A DNA stretch of 7,638 nt from DATBAK01 sp036787815 (GCA_036787815.1 DAIQOP010000187.1:1-7638); one strand, 5' to 3'. Counted from the stretch's first letter, positions 1 through 5,743 are shown. The notes: generated by a model from the sequence alone, not told the origin. Numbers and translations: made by a program.

Positions 1-44
1 GACTCTTAATCCGCAGGTTCCGGGTTCGAGTCCCGGGGGGTGTA
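1..44 (+). tRNA. tRNA-Lys (anticodon CTT), 3' part, cut by the window edge
   Basis: The window opens inside the anticodon arm of a tRNA. The 7-base loop CTCTTAA (3-9) has CTT at its centre and is followed by the 3' anticodon strand TCCGC. A 5-base variable loop AGGTT comes next, then a T arm with perfect 5-bp pairing (CCGGG 20-24 with CCCGG 32-36) around the loop TTCGAGT. The 3' acceptor strand GGGGTGT (37-43) and discriminator A44 complete it. CCA is not encoded, since CTC follows. Anticodon CTT reads AAG, so lysine is expected. The D arm and 5' acceptor strand lie outside the window, so full cloverleaf folding cannot be verified. Confidence 0.9.
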
Positions 45-84
45 CTCATTCTCTTCCCGCTGCCGTGACGGTGGAGCCCTTGTT

Positions 85-110
85 GGGCCGAGTTCAACTA
101 CGCCCGGCCC
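85..110 (-). terminator. Possible hairpin terminator downstream of the propeller gene
   Basis: GGGCCG (85-90) and CGGCCC (105-110) form a 6-bp stem with a 14-base loop, a few bases beyond the stop of the minus-strand gene. There is no T tract. It could also sit behind the tRNA on the other strand. The stem is short for GC-rich DNA, so this is a weak call. Confidence 0.25.
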
Positions 111-117
111 GGAAGAG

Positions 118-1377
118 CTAGAGCGTCGCGACTCTGAGCTCTTGGCCGGTGGGGAGCTCGTCGCCGTAGGTGATCGAGAGCGTCGAGCCGGTTCGCGCGA
201 TCGTGGGGAAGTACCCGAACATGCCGGCGGGGTCGGAGTCGATCGTCGAGCAGCTCCAGCCTGGGGACGCGTTGGTCACGCACGCTGCGCTCCCGACCTG
301 TTCGGCGACGCGGAGGGAGCGGAAGCTGAAATCCTGATACGCGACGAACGCGTGACCGAGTGAGTCGAAGGCGACCGACGCGTAGTTGAGCGCGAACGCC
401 GATCCCCACGCGTCGACGTTCTGGCACTCCCATCGCGCGGCGGAGCAGCCCGAACCGCTCGGAGACTGATACGCAAGCCCGACGAACGACGATGTGTGGG
501 CAAGGTCGTAGGCCGGAAACGCCAGCCACAAGCGATGGTGGGGTCCGAGCGTCAGCGTGACCGACGGGAACATCGCGCTCGTGTCGTACGTCGAGATCGT
601 CTGACAGTGGAAGTCGGCGGCGCACCCGCGAAGCGGCGGAGCGCCCGCTTGTGTGTTCGCGACGCGAACGTCGCCGCCCGTCGTCAGGTAAGCGACGTCG
701 ATCTCACCGGATGACTGCGTGACGACGGCCGGGAATCCCGTGTATGCGCCACGAGCGTGCTCCACGAGCGAGCACGTCCACGCGGCGTCGATGCATCCCG
801 CGCCCGCGGTGCGCCGAGCGATCATCATCGACGTCGCCGGCTTGGCCGTGGTTCCGGTGGCGAAGGCGACCACCGGGGTGCCGTCGGCGAGAACGGCGAT
901 GCCGGGCGCCGACTCGGTGCGAAAGAAGCTCTGGTTCTTCACGACGATCTCGCACGACCACTGCGGCGATGAGCACCCGGTGCCACCCGTGCCGACGTAG
1001 CGAGCCACCTTCAGGGCGGAGACCCCTCGCGGGTTCGTGACGTAGAACGCAAGCCACACCGCGCCCGCCGGTCCGGCGGCGATGGACACCTCCGACGAGT
1101 TCGCGTTCTTGTCGACCGTCGAGCAGCTCCAGGTCGCGATCACGCAGCCGTGACCGGTGCCGGCGACCTGACGGGCGACGCTCGTCTCGACAACGGCGGC
1201 TCCGCCGCCGACGGGCCGACTGTAAGGAACCCAGAGTCGGCCGCTGCTGTCGACCGCGTTGCCGCGTAACGGGTTGATACCGGTCTGGACCACCGAAACC
1301 GTCGCGGCCGACGCGGGAAGCGCCGCGCCGAAAACGAGCAAGCCGCACAACGCGGCCACCGCTGCCCTATGCCCCAT
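118..1377 (-). CDS. Exported repeat protein, probable beta-propeller with cysteine hairpins
   Basis: A 419-residue protein with a clear Sec signal peptide: basic start MGHR, hydrophobic core at about 5-19, and an ALPASAA cleavage region near residue 24. The mature part is a repeat array. A motif of the type S-x-A-x(4)-G-x-V-x-V-A-Y recurs about seven times (near 41-51, 98-111, 160-172, 217-230, 272-288, 334-347, 392-404), usually followed by a short RVA-like strand. Six cysteine pairs of mostly C-x(4)-W-x-C pattern occur at 78/85, 135/142, 195/202, 252/258, 311/318 and 366/376, spaced 55-60 residues apart. This periodicity suggests a seven-bladed propeller closed by N- and C-terminal strands, with a disulfide in each inter-blade hairpin. 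The fold is inference, and I cannot name a family. The ATG at 1377 is preceded by a GGGGAGG ribosome site about 10 bases upstream. No catalytic motif or anchor is visible, so a secreted binding or structural role is possible. Function is unknown. Confidence 0.85.
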   Translation of the reverse strand: MGHRAAVAALCGLLVFGAALPASAATVSVVQTGINPLRGNAVDSSGRLWVPYSRPVGGGAAVVETSVARQVAGTGHGCVIATWSCSTVDKNANSSEVSIAAGPAGAVWLAFYVTNPRGVSALKVARYVGTGGTGCSSPQWSCEIVVKNQSFFRTESAPGIAVLADGTPVVAFATGTTAKPATSMMIARRTAGAGCIDAAWTCSLVEHARGAYTGFPAVVTQSSGEIDVAYLTTGGDVRVANTQAGAPPLRGCAADFHCQTISTYDTSAMFPSVTLTLGPHHRLWLAFPAYDLAHTSSFVGLAYQSPSGSGCSAARWECQNVDAWGSAFALNYASVAFDSLGHAFVAYQDFSFRSLRVAEQVGSAACVTNASPGWSCSTIDSDPAGMFGYFPTIARTGSTLSITYGDELPTGQELRVATL

Positions 1378-1387
1378 CGCCCACAGA

Positions 1388-1413
1388 CCTCCCCGTCCGT
1401 GTCGAGAATCGTA
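1388..1413 (-). promoter_or_regulatory. Ribosome binding site and possible -10 box of the propeller gene
   Basis: Read on the minus strand, GGGGAGG (1394-1388) lies about 10 bases before the ATG and fits a strong Shine-Dalgarno site. Further upstream TACGAT (1413-1408) matches the TAnnnT form of a -10 box. I see no convincing -35, so the promoter part is tentative. Confidence 0.4.
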
Positions 1414-1470
1414 GGCGGACCCGGGGCGCCACCGGAACGCGACGAGTCCGGCGATCCCTCACTACCGCTG

Positions 1471-1532
1471 CTCCGGAGCCGAACGGCCGGAGGCTCGAGA
1501 TACTCAGCCGCGTGCGGCGACCGCGCGGTCGC
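1471..1532. repeat. Inverted repeats in the divergent intergenic region
   Basis: The 271-bp gap between the divergent propeller and AbiEi-like genes has no convincing gene. It holds a 6-bp inverted repeat, CTCCGG (1471-1476) with CCGGAG (1487-1492), and a perfect 16-bp palindrome, GCGACCGC/GCGGTCGC (1517-1532). Either could be a regulator site. In DNA this GC-rich, short palindromes also arise by chance, so no function is assigned. Confidence 0.35.
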
Positions 1533-1615
1533 GTCGCTCGAGGTGTTCGGACACTGTCGCAGGGTGGTGCGAACATCGACGCACTTCCCCTGTCGCAGCC
1601 GTCTCCGCGACCGAC

Positions 1616-1661
1616 ACGTTGGTCCGCGAATACTCCAGGGAACACTCAGTGCCCACTGTGC
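1616..1661 (+). repeat. Direct repeat, copy A, covering the leader and start of the AbiEi-like gene
   Basis: This 46-bp stretch aligns without gaps to 2598-2643 (copy B), with 37 of 46 bases identical. It includes an exact 15-base core, ATACTCCAGGGAACA, at 1630-1644. Copy A holds the AGGGA ribosome site (1637-1641) and the GTG start (1649) of the AbiEi-like gene, plus a small inverted repeat CAGTG-CC-CACTG. The copies are 982 bp apart and bracket the split gene. Confidence 0.7.
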
Positions 1662-2338
1662 TCGACGTCAGCGAGCTGTCGACGCTCGGCGAGGAGTCGC
1701 TCGGCGTCTTCCGCGGCCGCGACGCGGTCACCGCGGGCGTGTCCCGCAACCAGATCGGCGCGCTCGTCGCGGCCGGCACGCTCGACCGGATGCATCCCGA
1801 CACCTACCGCATGACGGTCGTACCTCGCTCTTCCGAGCAGTCCCTGCGCGCGGCACTCGTGTGGGCGGGCCCCGACGCGGTCGCCTTCGGTTGTTCGGCC
1901 GGAGCGACCTACGAGCTCGAAGGTGTCGTGGCCCTGGTACCCGAGATCGTCGTGCCCATGCGGCTGCGACCGCGGTCGAGCACGGTGGTCGTGCACCGCA
2001 GCGACAACCGGGCCGCGCTGATGACCCGACTCTGGCGGGGCATTCCGGTCACGGGGATCGAGGCGACACTCGTCTCGCTCGCCCACGCGCTCGACGGCGA
2101 GGCATTCGAGATCGCGTTCGAAGACGCTCGCCGGCGACGACTCACCACGGTGCCGGCGGTCCGGGCGTACCTCACGCGGTTCGCGCGGACGGGTCGACCG
2201 GGCGTCGCCTCGATCCGGCGGATGCTCGACGACCTCGACCCTACGTCCGCGGCACGCTCGACCTTGGAGGTCCAGACTCGGCGCCTGCTCACGGCACACG
2301 GCATCACCGACTTCGTGCGTGAGTTCCCGCTCCAGTGA
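1649..2338 (+). CDS. AbiEi antitoxin-like protein, N-terminal part of a split AbiEi-DUF559 protein
   Basis: A 229-residue protein. The GTG at 1649 is preferred over an upstream TTG at 1619, because AGGGA (1637-1641) sits 7 bases before it and the protein then begins MPTVLDVSEL. Residues of about 22-60 (DAVTAGVSRNQIGALV, then GTLDRMHPDTYRM) look like the winged-helix domain of the AbiEi antitoxin family. Residues of about 61-150 fit the rest of that domain (GCSAGATYELEG, TVVVHRS, GIPVTGIEATLVSLAHAL). The end, ARSTLEVQTRRLLTAHGI followed by VREFPLQ, is the opening of a DUF559/Vsr-like nuclease domain, with E207 a likely active-site acid. The stop codon cuts this domain, and its remainder continues in another frame from 2335. 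In actinobacteria such fusions are common orphan genes. No AbiEii nucleotidyltransferase toxin is adjacent, so a working type IV toxin-antitoxin pair is not shown here. DNA binding is likely; its biological role is uncertain. Confidence 0.75.
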   Translation: MPTVLDVSELSTLGEESLGVFRGRDAVTAGVSRNQIGALVAAGTLDRMHPDTYRMTVVPRSSEQSLRAALVWAGPDAVAFGCSAGATYELEGVVALVPEIVVPMRLRPRSSTVVVHRSDNRAALMTRLWRGIPVTGIEATLVSLAHALDGEAFEIAFEDARRRRLTTVPAVRAYLTRFARTGRPGVASIRRMLDDLDPTSAARSTLEVQTRRLLTAHGITDFVREFPLQ

Positions 2339-2574
2339 AACGGCGCACCTACCGGTACGACTTCTGCTTCGAGCGCACCCGCACGATTCTCGAGACGAAC
2401 GGCCGTCGGTGGCACGACGACGCCGGCGACTACGAGTACGACAACGAGAAGTGGAGCGTGCCCGCCCGCCACGGCTACCGAATCGTGTTCGCGACCTGGG
2501 CCAAGGTGACGCAGCAACCTCGACAACTCGTCGAAGAGCTCACGGCCACGATGGCCGCGCCCCCTCACAGGTAG
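2335..2574 (+). CDS. DUF559 (PD-(D/E)XK, Vsr-like) nuclease domain fragment, C-terminal half of the split protein
   Basis: A 79-residue frame starting at a GTG that overlaps the preceding TGA stop (GTGA, 2335-2338). Its frame is -1 relative to the AbiEi-like frame. The sequence RRTYRYDFCFERTRTILETNGRRWH, then DNEKW and HGYRIVFATWAKV, is the characteristic C-terminal part of DUF559 endonuclease-like domains. Likely metal-site residues are D9 and E20; N22 sits where many relatives have Asp. Joined in frame after VREFPLQ it reads as one normal-length fusion protein of about 310 residues. It is therefore either a pseudogene half made by a one-base deletion (CAGGTG to CAGTG would suffice), a sequencing error, a product of -1 frameshifting, or a translationally coupled second subunit. 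A 79-residue half-domain would probably not fold alone. Confidence 0.65.
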   Translation: MKRRTYRYDFCFERTRTILETNGRRWHDDAGDYEYDNEKWSVPARHGYRIVFATWAKVTQQPRQLVEELTATMAAPPHR

Positions 2575-2597
2575 CCGTCGCGCCCAACCCGACCCGG

Positions 2598-2643
2598 ACT
2601 TTGGGCCGTGGATACTCCAGGGAACATCCAGCGCCCAACGTGC
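2598..2643 (+). repeat. Direct repeat, copy B, downstream of the split AbiEi-DUF559 locus
   Basis: The partner of the 46-bp repeat at 1616-1661. The ribosome-site-like AGGGA is retained, but the position matching the GTG start is GCG here, and no gene follows on this strand. The copy also contains TTGGGC (2601-2606) and GCCCAA (2633-2638), a 6-bp inverted repeat that copy A lacks. It lies between the convergent nuclease fragment and FMN reductase genes. It may be a relic of a duplicated gene start or a mobile or regulatory repeat. Confidence 0.6.
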
Positions 2644-2653
2644 GCGGCGAACC

Positions 2654-3190
2654 TCAGGCGCGCGGCACGACGTGGGCGCGCAGGGCGCGTACGACGGACG
2701 CGATCTCGGCGCGCGACGCCGGGTCGGCAACGACGCCGTCGTGGATCAGCGCGCGCGGGACGGGCACGCGCGCGCACGCGTCGTCGACGACGTCGCAGCC
2801 GGTGTAGCCGAGCACGGTGCGCAGCACGTCATGGGTGCCGGATGCGCCACTCGGCGAGGTGGACGCGTTGATCCAGGCCGCCGGCTTCTGTTCGGTCTCC
2901 ACCCCGCCGACGGTCCAGTCGAGCAGGTTCTTGAAGGAGCCCGGCATGTCACCCGCGTACTCCGGCGTGCAGATCAACAGCGCGTCGGCGGCCGCGATGG
3001 CGGCCCGAAGCGCGACCACGCCGGAGGGCAAGGGCTCGCGGTCGTCGTCGGGGTTGAAGTGCGGGAGCGCGCCGAGGCCCGGGAAGAACACAGCATCGAC
3101 GTCGCCCGGCGCGACCTCCGGCACGGTCCGCAAGACCGCCTCGTTGGTCGAGCCCGCCCGCACGCTTCCGCAGAGGAGGAGCAACCGCAT
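2654..3190 (-). CDS. NADPH-dependent FMN reductase family protein (flavodoxin-like)
   Basis: A 178-residue cytoplasmic protein, the usual size for the family. MRLLLLCGSVRAGSTNEAVL carries the first strand and the FMN-phosphate loop GSxRxxSxN (residues 8-16). GLGALPHFNPDDD (39-50) and TPEYAGDMPGSFKNLLDW (75-92) are the second and third signature regions, the latter being the flavin-contacting PEYxxxxPGxxKNxxDW motif. The family transfers electrons from NAD(P)H to FMN or to small quinone or azo substrates; the specific substrate cannot be read here. The frame stays open far upstream, but the family motif starts right at the ATG at 3190, so the extension, which lies antisense to the next gene, is rejected. 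There is no Shine-Dalgarno site; a TACTGT -10 box lies 8 bases before the ATG, so the mRNA may be nearly leaderless. It is convergent with the AbiEi/DUF559 locus and divergent from the coiled-coil gene. Confidence 0.88.
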   Translation of the reverse strand: MRLLLLCGSVRAGSTNEAVLRTVPEVAPGDVDAVFFPGLGALPHFNPDDDREPLPSGVVALRAAIAAADALLICTPEYAGDMPGSFKNLLDWTVGGVETEQKPAAWINASTSPSGASGTHDVLRTVLGYTGCDVVDDACARVPVPRALIHDGVVADPASRAEIASVVRALRAHVVPRA

Positions 3191-3198
3191 CGCCGGGG

Positions 3199-3204
3199 AC
3201 AGTA
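3199..3204 (-). promoter_or_regulatory. Candidate -10 box for a near-leaderless FMN reductase transcript
   Basis: Read on the minus strand, TACTGT fits TAnnnT and ends 8 bases before the ATG. Transcription would begin one or two bases ahead of the start codon. This agrees with the absence of a ribosome site. No -35 is evident. Confidence 0.4.
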
Positions 3205-3237
3205 CCGGTCGTCGCGCGCTGCCTCCTCCGTACCCGG

Positions 3238-3305
3238 TGTCGAACCGACGGATTCGGGGTAAGGATACGGGCAGTCGAACGACCACGAAGTGAGCGAACG
3301 AGGAG
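3238..3305 (+). promoter_or_regulatory. Possible promoter and ribosome binding site of the coiled-coil gene
   Basis: GAGGAG (3300-3305) lies 9 bases before the ATG at 3315 and is a convincing ribosome site. TGTCGA (3238-3243) and AAGGAT (3261-3266), 17 bases apart, could be -35 and -10 elements, but both match consensus only partly. Confidence 0.4.
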
Positions 3306-3314
3306 CACGCGACG

Positions 3315-3797
3315 ATGGGCCTGATCAGGAAGACGATGTCGATCGGAACGCTGGGCGCGGTGTCGTTTCGCAGCAAGAAGGAGAAGCTCGAACGCGCGAC
3401 TCGATCCCGGCGCGAGGCGGAAGTCGCGCTCGAGGAGGAGCACGGCGCACGTGAGGCAGCCGAGACGCGCGTGGGCAGGGCCGAGAAGCGCCTGAAGCGC
3501 GCGAGGGCGGAAGCCGAACGCAACGCGCACGAACTCGCGAAGGTGAAGTGCAGGGCGAAGCGGCGGAGCCGGCGCCACGCCGGCCTCGGCGACCTGCTCG
3601 CGAGCTCCGAGCCGATCGTGCGCGAGGGCGCCGACGCGGTCCGCAGCGCGACGACCGACGCCGTCGAACGCAGCCGGAAGGGCGGCCGACGCGCGCGCAA
3701 GGCCGCGGCAAGGGCGACGGTCGCCACCAAAGACGCCGTCACGCCGCCGGTCGAGAAGCTGGCCGCCAAGGTCAGAGAATCGATCGACACGCTCTGA
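3315..3797 (+). CDS. Small basic coiled-coil protein of unknown function
   Basis: A 160-residue, strongly charged protein. Residues 1-18 (MGLIRKTMSIGTLGAVSF) form a moderately hydrophobic N-terminal segment that looks too weak for a true signal peptide. Residues of about 20-84 are almost continuous Glu/Lys/Arg/Ala with heptad-like spacing and should form a long coiled coil. Residues of about 91-160 are predicted amphipathic helix rich in Ala, Arg and Lys (DAVRSATTDAVERSRKGGRRARKAAA). The N-terminal pattern, RKTxSxGTLGxVxFRSKKE, is one I associate with short uncharacterised actinobacterial proteins, but I cannot name a family. High basicity could suit nucleic-acid or membrane-surface contact; this is speculation. 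The ATG at 3315 follows GAGGAG with a 9-base gap. A strong hairpin begins two bases after the stop. Confidence 0.75.
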   Translation: MGLIRKTMSIGTLGAVSFRSKKEKLERATRSRREAEVALEEEHGAREAAETRVGRAEKRLKRARAEAERNAHELAKVKCRAKRRSRRHAGLGDLLASSEPIVREGADAVRSATTDAVERSRKGGRRARKAAARATVATKDAVTPPVEKLAAKVRESIDTL

Positions 3798-3798
3798 G

Positions 3799-3832
3799 CC
3801 GTCGCGCGGTCCGTCGACGGACCGCGCGACGG
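3799..3832. terminator. Perfect 34-bp palindrome, bidirectional terminator between convergent genes
   Basis: CCGTCGCGCGGTCCGTC (3799-3815) is followed directly by its exact reverse complement (3816-3832). As RNA this gives a stem of about 15 bp with a TCGA loop. It begins two bases after the stop of the coiled-coil gene and lies 10 bases beyond the stop of the convergent iron-permease-family gene. There is no T tract, as is common for terminators in high-GC actinobacteria. Position and symmetry favour a shared terminator. Confidence 0.8.
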
Positions 3833-3842
3833 AGCCCCCGGT

Positions 3843-4274
3843 CTACTCGTCGGCGCGCACGGAGACGTGATGATCGATGTGTCGTTGCTCGAGCTCGGCC
3901 AGCTCGGCATCGTCGCCCGACTCCACGTGCACGAGATGGTCGTCGGCGCCCGGGAGCGCCCGGATCAGCTCGTCGAGCTTCAGCTGGGTTGCCGCCTGCT
4001 CACGGCTCTGCGTGTGCTGGATCGTGAACACCATGATCGTGGTCACGGCGGCACACACGGCCGCGAACGCCGTCTCCCACGAATCGGGGAAGCCGGCGAT
4101 CGCCAGGGCCACGACGAAAGCCACGACGAGACCGGCCACCAACACCGCGGTCGCGGGTCGCGACGTGGCGCGATCGACCTGACGAACGGCCCGGCTCAGC
4201 ATGCTGGATCCAGCCTGCGAGCGACGGCCGAGGTCGGCCCGGAGCGGCGGAGTGACGACGTGTCCGACTTCCAC
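3843..4274 (-). CDS. Low-affinity iron permease family membrane protein (PF04120-like)
   Basis: A 143-residue protein with two membrane segments (about 41-61, TAVLVAGLVVAFVVALAIAG, and about 68-86). The region FPDSWETAFAAVCAAVTTIMVFTIQHTQSRE, followed by KLDELIRA (99-106), closely matches the signature of this family, where relatives have a DTWQLxINTxTTIxTFLMVFLIQ-type segment followed by NTQNRD and KLDELI. The family is named for fungal Fet4, but short bacterial members are poorly characterised, so iron transport is not established. The C-terminal cytosolic tail is acidic and His-containing (ESGDDAELAELEQRHIDHH). The GTG at 4274 is chosen because AGAAGGA lies 5 bases upstream; an internal ATG at residue 25 is the alternative. 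The gene converges on the coiled-coil gene and is divergent from the glycosidase gene. Confidence 0.82.
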   Translation of the reverse strand: MEVGHVVTPPLRADLGRRSQAGSSMLSRAVRQVDRATSRPATAVLVAGLVVAFVVALAIAGFPDSWETAFAAVCAAVTTIMVFTIQHTQSREQAATQLKLDELIRALPGADDHLVHVESGDDAELAELEQRHIDHHVSVRADE

Positions 4275-4340
4275 GGGAATCCTTCTGCTCGGAGAACGAG
4301 TCTTGGGGGGGAACGAGTACCGCCCTACCCAGGCAAGCGC

Positions 4341-4378
4341 GGCATCTCACGGTCGCGAGCAGATTGCTCGCGAATGCC
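4341..4378. promoter_or_regulatory. Operator-like nested inverted repeat in the divergent region
   Basis: TCGCGAGCA (4353-4361) and TGCTCGCGA (4365-4373) are perfect 9-bp arms around a 3-base GAT spacer. They are enclosed by a second inverted pair, GGCAT (4341-4345) and ATGCC (4374-4378). It lies between two divergent genes, so a terminator is not needed here. A dimeric regulator site or a 5'-leader hairpin of the glycosidase mRNA is more likely. No regulator gene is adjacent. Confidence 0.5.
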
Positions 4379-4404
4379 TCACAGAACTCTCACACGCCGA
4401 TACG

Positions 4405-4410
4405 TAACAT
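4405..4410 (+). promoter_or_regulatory. Possible -10 box of the glycoside hydrolase gene
   Basis: TAACAT matches the TAnnnT pattern 39 bases before the ATG at 4450. No good -35 is visible, and the hairpin at 4353-4373 lies where upstream control would act. This is a tentative call. Confidence 0.25.
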
Positions 4411-4449
4411 CAGTCCTCTGATCGCGTCACCACCCCCCAGCGTCCGGCC

Positions 4450-5736
4450 ATGACGCCTACCCAGCCGCCGCCCATCGAGCCGCTCCCGCCCGCGCACCGC
4501 GCCGGGCCTCGACGCGCCGTCGTGGCGGCGGTCGCGCTGATCGTGGTGCTCGTGGCCGGGGTCGGAGCGGGTGTCGCGATCGGCCGCGAGCACAGCACCT
4601 CGACCTCGTCGACGACGACGACCACCGGCGTGCGGACACCCGCCGGGAAGGCCCAACGCTGCACGAAGCACAAACGCAAGAAGAAGCGGAAGAAGCCGTG
4701 CCCGGCGACGACGCCCTCGAGCACCGCAGCGGCTTCGGGCTCGCCGAACGCGCCACCGCCCGGCAACCTCGCGTCGTTGAACCTCACCGACCTGCACTCG
4801 AAGGTCGGCCTCAGCACCGGCACCCAGCTCTGGGACGCGAACGCGACCCAGATGGACAGCGAGATCTCGGGCATCGCGAGCAGCGGCGCCAAATGGGTGC
4901 GCACCTCGCTGCACTGGTCGGACGTCGAGCCCACGTCGGCCGCGCACGACGATTGGTCGCGCGCCGACCGCATCGTGTCGGACGCGCAGCACGACGGCGT
5001 CAACGTCATCTTCGACATCGGCAACGCGCCCGACTGGGCCGGCGGCGCGCAGGCGGGTGAGTTCTCGAACAACCCGCAGCTCTACGCCGACTTCGCCACC
5101 AAGGTCGCGACCCGCTACCGAGACACGGTGCGCGTGTTCGAGCTCGGCAACGAACCGAACCACACGCACTACGTCGGGACACCCGACCCGGCGACCTATG
5201 CGACCGTGCTCCGCCTCTCGTATCCCGCGATCAAGGCGGCCGACCCCAACGCCTTCGTGCTCGTCGGTGGGGTCGGCGGGGTGAAGGACACCGGCGGCGA
5301 CGTCGATCCGCTCTCGTTCGTGCGCGGTCTCTACGAACACGGGGCGAAGGGCTATTTCGACGGGCTCGCGTACCACCCGTACACGTACCCCGAGCTCCCG
5401 GCCCAGGAGATCTCGACCGGCGACCGGGGTTGGAGCCGCATGCTCGAGGTCCGCGCCCTCATGGTGCAGAACGGCGACTCCGGCAAGTCGATCTGGATCA
5501 CCGAGTTCGGCGCGCCGACGAGCGGACCGGGTGGTGTGAGCCAGCAGCAGCAGGCCGCGATCATGCAGAACGGCTTCCAGCTCTGGAACACGTATTCGTG
5601 GGGCGGCGCGATGTGCTGGTTCTCCTACGAGGACAAGGGCAACGACCCCTCGACCCACAAGGACTGGTTCGGGATCGTCGACAGCAGCGGCGCCCACAAG
5701 TCGTCGTACGCGACCTTCGCCGCGCTCGGTCGATAG
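4450..5736 (+). CDS. Membrane-anchored glycoside hydrolase, clan GH-A-like (GH5/GH39-type)
   Basis: A 428-residue protein. A short Pro-rich cytosolic N-terminus is followed by one membrane segment (22-44, AVVAAVALIVVLVAGVGAGVAI), then a Ser/Thr linker (48-60), a Cys-bracketed polybasic stretch (71-84), and a second Pro/Ser/Ala linker to about 110. The catalytic TIM barrel spans about 112-428. Visible clan GH-A landmarks are WVRTSLHWSDVEP (149-161), VFELGNEPNH (229-238) with E235 the probable acid/base, AYHPYTYP (307-314), and IWITEFGAP (348-356) with E352 the probable nucleophile. The barrel should act outside the membrane, hydrolysing a beta-linked polysaccharide, possibly the cell's own exopolysaccharide as for PslG-like GH39 enzymes. 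The substrate is unknown. The ATG at 4450 lacks a clear ribosome site, yet the TM segment directly follows and supports it. A long antisense frame covers the gene and is a GC-driven shadow. Confidence 0.87.
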   Translation: MTPTQPPPIEPLPPAHRAGPRRAVVAAVALIVVLVAGVGAGVAIGREHSTSTSSTTTTTGVRTPAGKAQRCTKHKRKKKRKKPCPATTPSSTAAASGSPNAPPPGNLASLNLTDLHSKVGLSTGTQLWDANATQMDSEISGIASSGAKWVRTSLHWSDVEPTSAAHDDWSRADRIVSDAQHDGVNVIFDIGNAPDWAGGAQAGEFSNNPQLYADFATKVATRYRDTVRVFELGNEPNHTHYVGTPDPATYATVLRLSYPAIKAADPNAFVLVGGVGGVKDTGGDVDPLSFVRGLYEHGAKGYFDGLAYHPYTYPELPAQEISTGDRGWSRMLEVRALMVQNGDSGKSIWITEFGAPTSGPGGVSQQQQAAIMQNGFQLWNTYSWGGAMCWFSYEDKGNDPSTHKDWFGIVDSSGAHKSSYATFAALGR

Positions 5737-5743
5737 CCCTCGG

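Noticed and set aside
1..120. Integration (att) site at the tRNA 3' end.
   Set aside because: I found no second copy of the tRNA 3' sequence in the window and no integrase gene.
1619..1648. TTG at 1619 as start of the AbiEi-like gene.
   Set aside because: The GTG at 1649 has AGGGA seven bases upstream; the TTG has no such site and adds only ten residues.
1369..2322. A 317-codon plus-strand frame over the AbiEi-like region.
   Set aside because: Its translation is Arg-rich without domains, while the alternative frame matches AbiEi/DUF559 features and has a proper ribosome site.
1649..2574. A complete type IV AbiE toxin-antitoxin system.
   Set aside because: No AbiEii-like nucleotidyltransferase gene is adjacent, and the AbiEi-like gene is itself split; only the antitoxin-like part is supported.
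2582..2606. GCCCAA / TTGGGC hairpin after the nuclease fragment as a terminator.
   Set aside because: Only 6 bp with a 13-base loop and no T tract; too weak to list, though it may help end transcription.
3191..3910. N-terminal extension of the FMN reductase frame up to 3910.
   Set aside because: The family fold begins at the ATG at 3190; the extension is low-complexity and antisense to the coiled-coil gene and terminator.
4390..5697. A 435-codon open frame antisense to the glycoside hydrolase gene.
   Set aside because: The plus-strand gene has a TM segment, linker and catalytic motifs; the antisense protein is Arg/Val/Gly-rich without recognisable domains, as expected from GC-biased third positions.
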